From the NCBI GenBank assembly GCA_014529385.2, contig CM043953.1, positions 115,604,049-115,668,048 of the forward strand: 64,000 bases of DNA, in the 5' to 3' direction. A model generated the notes under the pieces. That model was given only the letters and a program-made list of their open reading frames with translations. It searched no databases and was not told the origin of the DNA. This stretch comes from Adiantum capillus-veneris (Eukaryota > Streptophyta > Polypodiopsida > Polypodiales > Pteridaceae). This document shows, piece by piece, positions 1 through 10,004 of the stretch. Both the position numbers and the translations under genes were made by a program. Every line of letters begins with the position of its first letter. The first letter of the stretch is position 1.

Positions 1-177
1 GAGCTATCCCTTGGCAAATCTGCAATGTTAGACCTACCTCTCTACTCTCTATAATTAGCTAAATTTGTGTCGCGGGTGTAGATGCTTAAGTGCTGATTTT
101 CAAAGGCAAAGAGGAGTAGCAACTTAAGTTTTGAATAGCCAAAATATTCATAAAGTAAACACACAAATTCTGTTAAC
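1..177 (+). other. Element A: 5' untranslated leader (partial)
   Basis: This stretch matches the leader between the primer-binding site and gag in the related minus-strand copies B and C, whose leaders are about 412-414 bases. The window therefore opens inside the leader of element A, and its 5' LTR and primer-binding site lie upstream. No ORF of its own is supported. Confidence 0.8.
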
Positions 178-2097
178 ATGGCTGACAATAATGAAGAGGG
201 TAGAATTAATGTTGATAACTTTGATTTTGCAAGTGAAGGTGCTAATGATGACACTCCAATGCTTGTGAACTATCTTGTTACTAGGCTTCAACAAGCTATG
301 TCCAATCCCGCTCTTCAAGGTGAAGTTCAACAACAACTTCACGCCTACGGGATTCTACCTACTCACCAAGAAGAGAGAGATCCTGTGAAGTCTCTTGGAG
401 AGCCTTCCAAAAGAGGACTCTCTATGGCGAGAGAAGGGGAAAACCCATATGATGAGCTACGGAATGTGTTACTTGATGGTTCACGTCCATCAAAGAGAAG
501 GGGCCATGCCCAACGTCAAGAACCTCCATCAAGGAAGAGGGAAAGAAGAAAATCCCCTGACGAATCAATGGAAGAAGTTGTGGCTCCGCGAAGGCGTCGA
601 TCACAAAGATCTCCTACTCCCACAAAGAGAAAGAGGTCTCCTCATAGTCCTCCTCACTGCGAATCCTAGAAGGAAGAGAAGGACTCCAAGAAGAAAAAGG
701 AGAGAAAGAGGTCACCCTCTTCTCCATCTTCATCACCTTCTTCTTCTTCCGATGAAAGTAGTGGCTATTCCTCAAGGGAATCACCAAGGAGAGGACATAG
801 AAGATCACATGCTGCTTGGAGAAGGTCCAATAAGCTCAAAAAGTTCAAGGAGGGAGGAAAGATCATCTCTTTCCTTACCTATGATGGTACCTTTGGTTCC
901 ACGGACAAAGTATTGGCATTCATCCAACAATTTGATGCCGCTTTTGGAGATGAGGGCTTCATGGAGTCCTCAAAGCTACGTCATGTAGCTATGCACTTCC
1001 AAAAATCCACCAGACAATGGTGGGCTAGCCTTCGGGCTAATGGAGAAGCTCCCCGATCATGGAAAAATCTAAGAGGCTCCATTATGAAGCAATTCCTTTC
1101 AAGCGATGCTAAGGATAAAGTCCTCACCAAATGGCGAATCTTGAAGCTAACTCCTTTTCAGTCTATCCACAAGTATGTAGATAAGTTTTGGGATTTACAT
1201 CTGAAAGCCACTTTCTATCAAAAGATAGAGTTTGAGGAGCAAAAGCAACAATTTTGTGCGGGCCTCCCTGAAGACATGAATGAATATGTCAACTCACAAA
1301 GGCCAAAATCAATTTCTACGGTCATCCACCACACTATGGTTGCCGCAAGAATCAATTTCCAACAAGGGGATAAGAGAAATCTTAAGCCCATGGAAACCAA
1401 GGAGAAGCATGAACATAAAGGGAAGAATCAACCTCAAAATTCTTCCAAAGGTAACTCTAGCAACAACAAAGCTAAGGAGAAGGGAGTCTACAAAGGAAAG
1501 AATAGACTCACTCCTGAAGAGCTAGAACGCTACCGCAAAGATAACCGATGCTTCAAGTGTGGAGAGCAAGGACACACCTATCGAGATTGCCCTCAAAGGA
1601 ATGCACGTAATGAACAACCTAGAGCTTCAATTATTGAAGCCCCAAAAGAGGATGTTCATTGCAAGGGTTCACCTCTTTGCTATGCTTGGGGAAAGGTTAG
1701 AGAGCATGATGATTTCATTCTCTTTGACCCTGGCTCAACTCACAATTTCATCTCTCTTGAGTTGGCCGCCAAGCTAGGCATACAAGAGTTTGAGATGGGA
1801 GATGCTATGAAGGCGGATGGGGCCTTCATTGGCCAAGATGTTTCCATTACTCCCTTAATTGGGAAGCTAAGGCTCCACATCCAAGGATATGTGGACAAAG
1901 AGGACTTCTTCATCTCTCCTCTTAAGCATGAAGATGTAATCTTAGGGGCTCCATGGTTTGACCGCCTTCCTGCCTCTATCAAGTTCCCTGAAAGGAAGAT
2001 CTCCTTCAAGTTTAGGGAAAAAGATATGTACATAGTTGCACAGGAGTCGGGTAGCTCCATACCTCTCGTAAATGACAAGCTTTTGAGAAGTCAATAA
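178..2097 (+). pseudogene. Element A gag-protease
   Basis: Capsid and nucleocapsid protein followed by aspartic protease of a chromovirus. The start MADNNEEGR is shared by C and nearly by B. In order: N-terminal region, a Ser/Arg/Pro-rich basic stretch (about residues 105-215) with many SP and RS pairs, the retrotransposon gag domain ([22 protein letters not shown]), a CX2CX4HX4C knuckle ([14 protein letters not shown]), and a protease motif FDPGSTHNFIS with Pro where Ser/Thr is usual. A TAG at 667-669 replaces a Lys codon seen in C, but the frame is the same on both sides. The frame ends at 2097 because one base is missing relative to C just before that stop. Confidence 0.9.
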
Positions 2098-3032
2098 AGA
2101 GTTCAATTTCCGCGTACATGATTTTTGTTAAAGACTCTTTAAGTGATGTTAATAAAACACAAGTAGATGAAAGTGGAATGCATGAGGATTGAGAGTTGTC
2201 TAAATTCCTTAATCAATTCCAAGATGTTTTTATTAATGACATCCCAGGAGAGCTACCTCCAAAATGAGGGGAGGATGACCATGCAGTTGAGCTAATTCCT
2301 GGTATCTCACCGCCTAATAAACCTCCTTATAGAGTTTCACAAGCTCAACAAGAGGAGATTATGAGGCAAGTAAATGAATTGGTTGAGAAAGGAATGGTGA
2401 GGCCTAGCTCCTCTCCATTTTGCTCACCAGTTCTTTTAGTGCATAAGAAGGACGGCACATACCGTATGTGTGTCGACTATAGAGCACTAAATAGGATTAC
2501 TATCAAGAACAGGTTTCCTGTGTCTCGCATTGAAGACTTATTTGATAAGTTGCAAGGGTCGACCTACTTTAGTAGGATAGACCTCAAGAGTGGCTATCAT
2601 CAAATAAGGATAGTTGATGAGGATATTCTAAAGACCGCTTTTCGCACAACATTTGGTCTTTATGAATATCTTGTTATGCCTTTTGGCGTAGCAAGTGCTC
2701 CATCAACCTTCAATCGCATGATGGAGCGAATCTTTCGACCACACCGCAACTTCACTGGAGTATTCTTTGACGATGTAATCATCTACTCCAAGTCTATTGA
2801 AGAGCACAAGAAACATCTTCAGGTAATCTTTCAAGCATTGAGAGATAATAAGCTTTACATTAATCAAAAGAAAAGTGAATTTTTCTTACAAGAAATTCAA
2901 TACTTAGGTCATATTATCTCTCAATCTGGCATCCGTATGGATCCCTCAAAGTTGGAGGTAATAAAAGAATGGCCTAATCCAAGGAATTTACATGAACTAA
3001 GAAGCTTTATAGGTATGTGTGCATACTACTGA
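2098..3032 (+). pseudogene. Element A protease-RT linker and reverse transcriptase
   Basis: RT copies the element RNA into cDNA. The open part runs 2361-3032 and includes [33 protein letters not shown], the second catalytic motif FFDDVIIYSK, and the conserved LGHIIS region. Two stops (2188 and 2266 areas) precede it, and a TGA at 3030-3032 replaces the Arg codon present in C after MCAYY. The frame continues unchanged downstream of that stop, so this is one polyprotein broken by point mutations. Non-functional. Confidence 0.9.
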
Positions 3033-4046
3033 CGCTTCATAGAGAAATTCTCTTTGATTGCTGGTCCATTACATGACTTAACCAAGAAGAACGTTAAGTA
3101 TGTATGGACTGAAACGAAACAAGAAGCTTTTGATAAGCTAAAGCAAAATCTTACCTCTCAACCCGTGCTTGTATTTCCAGATCTCTCAAAACCATTTGAG
3201 GTCCAATGTGATGCTTTTGTTGATTGCCTTGGAGCTATTTTGCTTCAAGATGGGCATGCCATAGCATATGAGAGTCGTAGACTCAGCTCAGATGAGCAAG
3301 TTTTGGGCATTTATGAAAAAGAGCTTTTAGTTGTTCTTCATGCCCTAGACTCATGGAAGCATTACCTCTTGGGGACTCCATTCATCCTACGAACGGATCA
3401 TCAAAGCCTCAAGTATTTCATGACGCAGACCAAGCTCTCCGACAAGCAAAAGACAAAGTTTGATAGAGGGAAGCAACCTGAATTGCTTCAGCCATTTCCT
3501 ATCCCTGATTCACCATGGGAGAGCATATCCATGGAATTTATCTTTGGATTGCCTAATTCTATCCATGGGAATACAGGAATATGGACAATAGTCGAGAGGT
3601 TTAGCAAACAATCTCACTTTATACCTGTCAAAAAGACTATTAAGGCACATCAAATGGCAACTCTTTTCATATCACAAATTTTCAAGTACCATGGCTTTCC
3701 AACATCCATTGTGTCGGATAGAGATCCTATAATGACCAGTAATTTTTGGAAGGGTCTCTTTGAGAATCTAGGCACTAGATTGAATTTCTCTTCGGCTTAT
3801 CATCCACAAACGGATGGCCAAAGTGAAATAGCCAATCTAACGATTCTTGATCTACTAAAGTCCTATGTAACGGAAGTAGATCAACGCTCTCAATGGGAGG
3901 AGTACCTAACTCTAGTAGAGTATGCTTACAATAACACTGTACATACTTCTACAGGGAAAGCACCTTTTGAGGTGATAGAGGGAAGACCTAAAAGTCCCTT
4001 GCTACTTAAAGTACAAGGGAAGATCTTCGCCGCCGCAGATGAGTAG
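3033..4046 (+). pseudogene. Element A RNase H fused by deletion to integrase core
   Basis: The N-terminal half is RNase H (QCDAFVDCLGAILLQDG, then RTDHQSLKYFMTQTKLSDKQ). It then jumps directly to KTKFDRGKQPELL of integrase. In B and C these points are separated by the end of RNase H and the H2C2 zinc-binding domain, so about 0.5 kb is missing in frame. The integrase core retains the second Asp (SDRDPIMTSNFW) and the Glu (TDGQSEIANL). The first catalytic Asp is Glu here (SMEFIFGLP versus SMDFIFGLP in B and C). A TAG at 4044-4046 replaces Tyr. Inactive on several counts. Confidence 0.88.
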
Positions 4047-4614
4047 AGCCGTGATTTAAAAGAATCTTTTCAAAAGATTAAATAGGCTATATGCATCTCC
4101 CAACAAAAGCAAAAGGCTACTGCTAATAAGCACAGAAGAGCCGTAGCTTTTAAGGAAAATGATTGGGTCTTGCTTAAGTTCCCAAAGGCTCATTTAAGGC
4201 ATACTTCGGGCAAGAATCCTACGGGACATCAAAAGTACTATGCTAAGCTATCAAAAAGGTACTATAGTCCCTTTCAAATTCTTAAGCCAATCAACGAGAT
4301 GGCTTATCAATTAAAGTTGCCCAACCACTGGCTTATCCACAATGCCTTTCATGTAAGCCTACTTAAGCCTTACAAAAGAGCCACCAAGTGAAGCCATAAT
4401 GGAAGACCCTCTTGAAGTGGAAGATCAAGAAGAGGTACTTCAGCCCGAGTCTATTTTGAGACATGAAGACAAGGTACTAAGGCATGGTAAGACTATCAGA
4501 CGATATCTTATTATATTTAAAAATTATCCTTTTGAAGATGCTAGATGGATGCTAGGAACTTAGCTAAAGGATAGTATGCACCTTGTCAATGCTTATAATG
4601 TCTCACTTGAGTAA
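4047..4614 (+). pseudogene. Element A integrase C-terminus and chromodomain remnant
   Basis: The same frame resumes with a readable C-terminal integrase section (4170-4391: KRYYSPFQILKPINEMAYQL, then HNAFHVSLLKPY). A decayed chromodomain follows, comparable to the intact one in B (RRYLIKFKNYPFEDARW). The reading frame is lost near 4390 and a stop follows at 4391. The ancestral end is probably the TAA at 4612-4614. Chromodomains in this group direct integration toward marked chromatin; that role is family knowledge, not shown here. Confidence 0.8.
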
Positions 4615-4965
4615 GAAAATGTAAATGAAAATGTATTTAATATACAAATTTTTTGTCTTATAAGACTCTCTTTCTTGTTTTTATTGTGCACAAATTAATG
4701 AAGTATGCATGCTTAGGATCATGTTTGTGGCGATGACGTCTCCCAAACACCAAGTAGAACTTGTCACTCTACTTAGGAAGTGTGATATGGACTAAGGAGC
4801 AGACATGCTTGCGGCAGACGTTGTCTCTCAAGCACCAAATGGACTAGTCATCCATTCTGGAAAGATGTCGTAGGGTAAAAAGGGATCCTCTACCCGCTAA
4901 GACAAATGGACTAATGACTCTGCTTTACCTCCCCTAGCTCATAGTCGAGGATGACGACTATGATT
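4615..4965 (+). other. Element A 3' untranslated region
   Basis: No ORF. The matching region occurs in B (12795-13139) and C (42288-42634), so it is a conserved non-coding part of the family. It carries the repeated phrase on avoiding nothing but AT-balanced sequence; no hairpin or gene is evident. Confidence 0.6.
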
Positions 4966-4980
4966 TCAAGAGAGAGGTAA
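4966..4980 (+). promoter_or_regulatory. Element A polypurine tract
   Basis: Purine-rich CAAGAGAGAGGTAA directly abuts the TGTCATAAAATC start of the 3' LTR, the expected site for plus-strand priming. The same tract flanks the LTR in B and C. Confidence 0.85.
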
Positions 4981-5261
4981 TGTCATAAAATCTAATATCT
5001 AACTCCACCAAATGATTTTCTCATGTTAAACTGATCATTTAATATAAGGAGATAAAACGGGAACAAGAGCTAGAATATAGATATGTGCTTTTATGACTAT
5101 CTTCACTAAGGCCTAGATGAGAGATGATGGCATCTCTATGACGGGGCTAAAAGGGAGATAATCTATCCAAGAGCTAGGTACAAGAAGTGCTTTAGGACTA
5201 TCTCAAAATGGGACCAAAAAGGAGACAGTTCCTGCTCATGAAGGGTCTAGATGGAGATACC

Positions 5262-5270
5262 CTATAAAAG
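5262..5270 (+). promoter_or_regulatory. TATA box, element A LTR
   Basis: CTATAAAAG about 280 bases into the LTR, in the same place as the TATA box of the C LTRs. It implies a short U3 and a very long R-U5. Confidence 0.6.
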
Positions 5271-5573
5271 GGCAAGTGCACTTAATGAGCATTAAAACCT
5301 TAGGGTTTGCTTCATTACAACCTCCAAGGGTTAGTGTTACATGTCTTTAGGCCCAGGCCATCAAATTTGGATTGTCCAATTTTAAGGTGAGAACCTATGC
5401 TAAAGTGCTTCTGACTAAGTCACTATGACTAAGGTGCTTGAGGTGTGCAAGTTCTAAAAAGTCAAGCAAGTGGCCTACAAGAGAGGGGGCGAGCCCTTTT
5501 GATAGGGAATGAGAGAGATGATGATCCTCTCTCTCTCTCTCTCTAGGCCATACCATGCCCAAGGACCATAAGA

Positions 5574-5990
5574 ACACATGTCAACACCTTAGGCCAAGCA
5601 TGCTTAATTCTCATTGGCCAGCCAGCTAAAGGGTCCAATGAGCATTTAGATAATTCAATTAACCATATATTTTGTTAGGAAAGGCAATTTCAATTCTAGA
5701 TTAAGGTTTTGCTCTTGCATTATTCCTATTGGATGGCCTACCAAGGGGTCCAATGAGAATTAAGTAGCCCATGGGCTACTTAAGGACACATGTCAACACA
5801 TTAGGCCAAGCATGCTTAATTCTCATTGACCAGCCACCTAAAGGGTCCAATGATTATTTAGATAATTCAATTAACCATATCTTTTGTTAGGAAAGGCAAT
5901 TTCAATTCTAGATTAAGGTTTTGCTCTTGCATTATTCCTAATGGATGGCCTACCAAGGGGTCCAATGAGAATTAAGTAGCCCATGGGCTA
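5574..5990. repeat. 212-base tandem duplication in the A LTR
   Basis: The segment beginning ACACATGTCAACAC at 5574 is repeated at 5786 with seven or so differences by eye. C LTRs contain the segment once, so the duplication arose in the lineage of A. Confidence 0.9.
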
Positions 5991-6511
5991 GCTTAATTCC
6001 TATTGGCCAGTTGACCAAGGGGTCCAATGAGGTATTAGTTAATTTATTTTAAATGGTTTCAAGCTTGGAAAATATGGGTATGAAGGACACTTGTCACAAG
6101 ACTAGCTAGGTTGCTCCAAAAGACCAAGGCCAACCATTGGCTAGCCCCAAAAACATCCAATGAGCACTTAGCTAGTGTAGATGGCCCAAATCGATTTCCG
6201 GCCCTCCTCTCACACAAAAATCCCACGCCCCATTTTCTTCTCATTATTGTGTGTAGAAAGTACACAAATCTTATCTCTCTCAAGCTATCGAGGAGAAAGC
6301 CTACACCAACACCTCTTGGCTATGGATGCAAATCCAACCAAGAGCCAAGCTCAATGCATGCTAACATCTTCTCTACCTCTATGTAAGCTAAGTTATGCTA
6401 TCTATGAGTGATTATGTAAGGATAATGAAAGCGTTCTCGTAGAAATACTTATCCTTGTCTCCTCTACCTCGATCCCTGCCAGCTCTCCTCACCTTTCATG
6501 GTGTTTGAGGT

Positions 6512-7102
6512 GCCCCCCTTTGTGATGAAGATTCCGTCCTCGGACGCTATGGACATTTTGATGAGAGTATTGGCCCATGGACGGGCTCTCAATCAAAATG
6601 TCATGGTGGTGCAAGGTGTTGACTCCTTAGCTCCACGTAGTTCCTGCAAAACAGAAAAGAAATGCACAGTGACTGCACTCAAATAAAACATTCTTATTTA
6701 AAAAGAATATACATTGAAAGCACAAAGAGTGATTGGTAAGTAACTATTCAACATTGTTTGATCTATAAACACTAAAATGCAATATAACATTTTCTCACAA
6801 GCACTTGTAGAGGTCAACTAATCAAGGATCTTAGTTGGAGAGTTTAGCTTTCAAAAGGGCTCGAAGGTCAACCGTTAATCGTATAAGTAATCTTCCTAAT
6901 ATTTTTCATAGTAAGTTTAAAGCTGTTTAATTGCGAGAGCAGATTGTTTCATGTCTCAAGGCTGACTAGAGGCTTTCTGAAGAAGTTCTTTAAGATTAAA
7001 TATTATAAAAGAAGTTACTCATGAAATCATCGCCTCAAATTTTCTTTTGTTGACCCACTAAAGCTTTGAATTTTGGCTTTTGCCACATAGAACCCTTTTT
7101 TT

Positions 7103-7135
<33 letters not shown>

Positions 7136-7779
7136 CTCTTTGTTGCTAGTTTCTTTAGGGGGTCATCTAACATAGATGTTGCACACAGGCTCATCACAAT
7201 GGAAACTTTTCTATAATATCTAATGCTAAGAGATAACTTAAACTAAGCCAACTGGAAAGCCTTGCCACACTACACATAATGCTTCATAATTTCGGATTAA
7301 GAGCCTAAATTATCTATTAAGAAAATTAAGAAGGATTACTTAAGGTATTAAAAGAAGATCTTGTTGCCCTACCTTGGTTAAACTAACGTGGCCAAATTCT
7401 TTGATTAATAAACCTAAATAAGGGCTTGTGAGGTAAACATATATTGATTTTAGGGTCTAACACTTAATCAAGGGGCTTAATAGTTATTACCAATCACTCT
7501 AAATTAAGCAAGCAGGAATGGTGGGAAAAAAAAACAACAAGAATAGGTTAGAAAACAACTTTTTTTGATGATAGCAACACGTTGATGCTTGTAGGTTTGA
7601 ACATACGACGAGCTTTATGATGTGGAAGATCCAAGCTAATGCCCTAGCTTCCTGTACACTTTAGCAAACCATTGAACTACCTTTGGGAGGCACATCAGTG
7701 GGAAGAGGCGTCCATCCTTTATTTAGAAAATTAAAAACACTATGAGGTCCTAACTTATCTATCTGCATGCATCATAAGA
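6512..7779. other. Intergenic sequence, no gene seen
   Basis: Sequence follows the broken LTR of A. A 62-aa reading frame (6498-6686, plus strand) begins in LTR sequence and runs into unrelated DNA; I do not recognise it. The region holds a 29-base poly-G run and otherwise AT-rich unmatched DNA. Confidence 0.5.
7105..7133. repeat. Poly-G homopolymer (29 G) after 9 T
   Basis: An uninterrupted run of G follows a T run at 7096-7104. It could form a G-quadruplex, but runs of this length are also typical of sequencing or assembly artefacts. Confidence 0.9.
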
Positions 7780-8214
7780 TCAAGGAAAGAGGATGTTGTA
7801 TAGATTGGGTTGTAACCCTAAGGCTAAGACCCTATCCTCATCATCGAGATAAATGAAGTCATCGTCAGTCATACCATGACTCATGTCGGTCCAATCATCT
7901 TCAGTGTCTTCATCATCCTCCTCACATAGGAGTACTAGGAACCTCACTAGGTGTGTATAGTCAATCTGTGCTAATGGATAAATCTCGGCAATGGGGTACA
8001 CATCCTCGACGGGATAGGGGTCACTTGTGGTCAAGAGGCGAATCAGCCACTCTAACTCGTCTAGGTTTTTTTCCCTAGCTAGTAGCTCTATATGGTCCCA
8101 CTCTAAAGAGATAACAGGATAACATAAGCGACAGAGTTGAATTAAGGAAAATGGATACCTCTCTTCAATTGAACTAGTGGATGAGGCGTTTGAAGTAGCC
8201 ATATCTGTGAACAC
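7780..8214 (-). CDS. Hypothetical acidic 144-aa protein
   Basis: Not recognised. An intact frame starts MFTDMATSN (a second ATG at residue 5 is as plausible). It has a hydrophobic-helical middle (LEWDHIELLAREKNLDELEW, RFLVLLCEED) and a very acidic C-terminal third (EEDDEDTEDDWTD, LDDEDRVLALG). No signal peptide or clear membrane segment. It is the next reading frame downstream of the post-integrase region of G, same strand, separated by 272 bases that include a TATATATATA stretch about 170 bases upstream of the start. It may be an extra ORF of G or an unrelated small gene. The lack of stops in a decayed neighbourhood is notable. Confidence 0.45.
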   Translation of the reverse strand: MFTDMATSNASSTSSIEERYPFSLIQLCRLCYPVISLEWDHIELLAREKNLDELEWLIRLLTTSDPYPVEDVYPIAEIYPLAQIDYTHLVRFLVLLCEEDDEDTEDDWTDMSHGMTDDDFIYLDDEDRVLALGLQPNLYNILFP

Positions 8215-8384
8215 AGATTGAATTGGATTAGCTTTTTAAAATTCTTGGGTTGGTAAATACACATGAAGTGTCATTGTTTTTGTGAAATTTGTTTATGTTT
8301 TTCTCTTTTAGTGGATGACTCTTGCTCTTTTACTATTTTTAATTTTATTTTATTTTTAATTGTTTTGTAATCTATGTCAAATTG

Positions 8385-8394
8385 TATATATATA
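8385..8394 (-). promoter_or_regulatory. TATA-like sequence upstream of the 144-aa ORF
   Basis: TATATATATA about 170 bases before the ATG at 8214 on the minus strand, in AT-rich DNA. Position fits a core promoter, but such runs occur by chance in this composition. Confidence 0.3.
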
Positions 8395-8486
8395 CAGTTC
8401 CCTCAAATTTTGCCATTAATATGTAAGGGAAGGAAGGTTGAGAAGAGATTTAGTGAAGCTTTATGCTAAGTTGGACTCCCCCCTTC

Positions 8487-9240
8487 CTAATGTGGATCAC
8501 GCCCTTGAAAAGATGTTGTCATTCTTTGAAACCAGTTATTCCAGCGCAAAGAAGGTAATGACATAGGCAAATAGTTTTTGATCACCCTAGGTGTTTCATC
8601 AAGTTTTAAGGTACTTTCCCCTGAACAAACTTGAAGTTGTTTATCAATTGATGTTTGTACAATGGGAGGTATAACAGGCGGAGGTTGTGGTGCATCTCCA
8701 CAAATGTTGGATGAATGACATGAGGAGGTTGAAGCTATGTCTGAACCACTTTTGCTTGAGCTAGGAAGCAGTAATGGATCTGACTTTGGGATCCAAACTA
8801 GCTCCAAGTTTGACGAACAGAATTCAATTATCTTTCCTTTTCCTTGATCCTCAATTGTCAATGGAGTCACCATATCTGAGCTTCCTAGTTTTTTGGATGA
8901 CATGGAAGGATAATTTTTACGTTTAGGTATCCAAATTTTGTCATTCCCGTTATAATAGCCTTGTGCTTGTAATAAGTGCTTAGAAACCCATTGCATTGTA
9001 ACATTGTGGGTTTTACGTCGGGCAAATGATTTTGTTTGTGGCTTTTGAGAACTTCGGATAGGAGTCGTTAACGAAGCCTTTGGTACCCATTTATATGTAC
9101 TTTTGTTGGTATATGGTATGGATTTAGTGATGGCAGGATATTTTTGGGTCAAATTTGGTGAAGGTTTAAGGGTTGTGCAGTAGACAAGGATGTTTCAGGA
9201 TATTTAATTTGTGTTGTTGCATTGTCTTGCATCTTTTTAG
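8487..9240 (-). pseudogene. Element G: post-integrase W-[VI]-P-K repeat region
   Basis: The readable frame 8487-9152 (221 residues) has four spaced copies of a short motif: YKWVPKASL, MQWVSKHLL, KIWIPKRKN and LVWIPKSDP. They are followed by a Ser-rich, then Pro-rich segment (PQPPPVIPPIV). A stop and a frameshift separate it from the protease-like frame upstream, but translation in neighbouring frames is continuous enough to suggest one ancestral reading frame. Function unknown. Similar tryptophan motifs might be a linker that normally sits between protease and RT, or a separate product. Confidence 0.5.
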
Positions 9241-9716
9241 GAAGTTCTGATTATGGGGTTATATCTTGAGTGGAAACCTTTTGAGTTGGCTTTTGCGTCA
9301 TGATAATTCCAGTTCCCCAATCAATAATGCATTTAGTTGCAACCATCCATTGGCAACCTAGATTTATGTTTCCTTCCATAGTACCAACTGGCATGACCAA
9401 AAAGATTTGATCCACTGTCCCTTTATCATATATGATAGGGGTTTGTAGAATTCCAAAGACAGTGGTTCTTTTCTTATTGACACCTTTGACCTGGATTGTA
9501 CTATGGGATAAAGGTGGTTTTCCGATTTGACACCAAACTCCATACAACAATAAATTATGTCGAGCTCCCGAGTCCAAGAGAGCATTATACAATACATTCC
9601 CATAGGGGCTATTTAGCTCAATTGGGTATCGTAGGGGTGGTTCACATTCTAATGAATTGTCATCAGTTTCAACTTGGAACGCATGTGTAATTCCAAGATT
9701 TGCCTCTCGCTGGCGT
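9241..9716 (-). pseudogene. Element G: retropepsin-like domain downstream of integrase
   Basis: Frame 9251-9592 starts with NALLDSGARHNLLLYG, a good aspartic-protease active-site motif (D-S-G followed by hydrophobics), and continues with a strand pattern ending NLGCQWMVATKCIIDWGTG that fits a retropepsin fold. Translating upstream, the same frame extends back to about 9716 and meets the integrase C-terminus after a one-base frameshift. Plant gypsy elements normally place protease before RT, so this position is odd. Either the order is genuinely different or a rearrangement joined two copies. Confidence 0.55.
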
Positions 9717-9962
9717 TTAATACGTTGTTTTCACTCTCGAGCTTCCAACGGTTTCAATTCCATCTAGATTCTCCACACGGATGGTTCCTTGCGGAGTGAT
9801 TTCACACACTCCATACAGTCCTTTACCAACATATTTGAATTTCTTATTTTCGTTACGTACACCATACATAAGAACTTTGTCTCCCACTTTTATATCCTTG
9901 TCTTTTAAATGGCGATCAAACCATTTTTTCCTTCTATCTTTCTCTATTAGGGCATTGTACAC
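9717..9962 (-). pseudogene. Element G: integrase C-terminal domain
   Basis: Basic, beta-strand-rich segment: KVGDKVLMYGVRNENKKF, then KGLYGVCEITPQGTIRVENL, the GPY/F-like fold that binds DNA at the integrase C-terminus. It is separated from the catalytic core by a stop near 9966-9970. The frame ends at 9717 by a one-base shift into the protease-like frame. Confidence 0.7.
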
Positions 9963-10004
9963 AGCTAATTACCTCTCTTCATCTAGATGCTCTAAGATGT
10001 ATAA

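Larger units (their letters stand above)
1..6511 (+). mobile_element. Element A: degenerate Ty3/gypsy chromovirus (partial)
   Basis: Order is leader, Gag with CCHC knuckle, protease, RT, RNase H, integrase, chromodomain remnant, polypurine tract and 3' LTR, the standard chromovirus order. It belongs to the same family as C, with near-identical Gag start and LTR. It is dead: in-frame stops at 667, 2188, 2266, 3030 and 4044, a one-base deletion near 2090, an internal deletion that joins RNase H to integrase, and a changed integrase catalytic residue. The 5' LTR is outside the window and the 3' LTR is truncated, so age cannot be read from its LTR pair. Confidence 0.9.
4981..6511 (+). mobile_element. 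Element A 3' LTR (3' truncated)
   Basis: Starts TGTCATAAAATC right after the polypurine tract and aligns with the LTRs of C at 40552-42272. Homology stops at 6511, in the middle of GTGTTTGAGGT, so roughly 0.4 kb and the CA end are lost. A 212-base tandem duplication absent from C lies inside. No target duplication is visible at the break, which points to deletion or rearrangement rather than insertion. Confidence 0.88.

Noticed and set aside
6498-6686. 62-aa ORF at the end of the A LTR as a host exon
   Set aside because: Starts within LTR sequence; no splice context or recognisable homology, so it is noted only as unassigned.
7560-7700. Possible tRNA-like or SINE fragment (GGTTTGAACATACGAC)
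   Set aside because: Only a weak T-loop resemblance; no A and B boxes with proper spacing and no cloverleaf.
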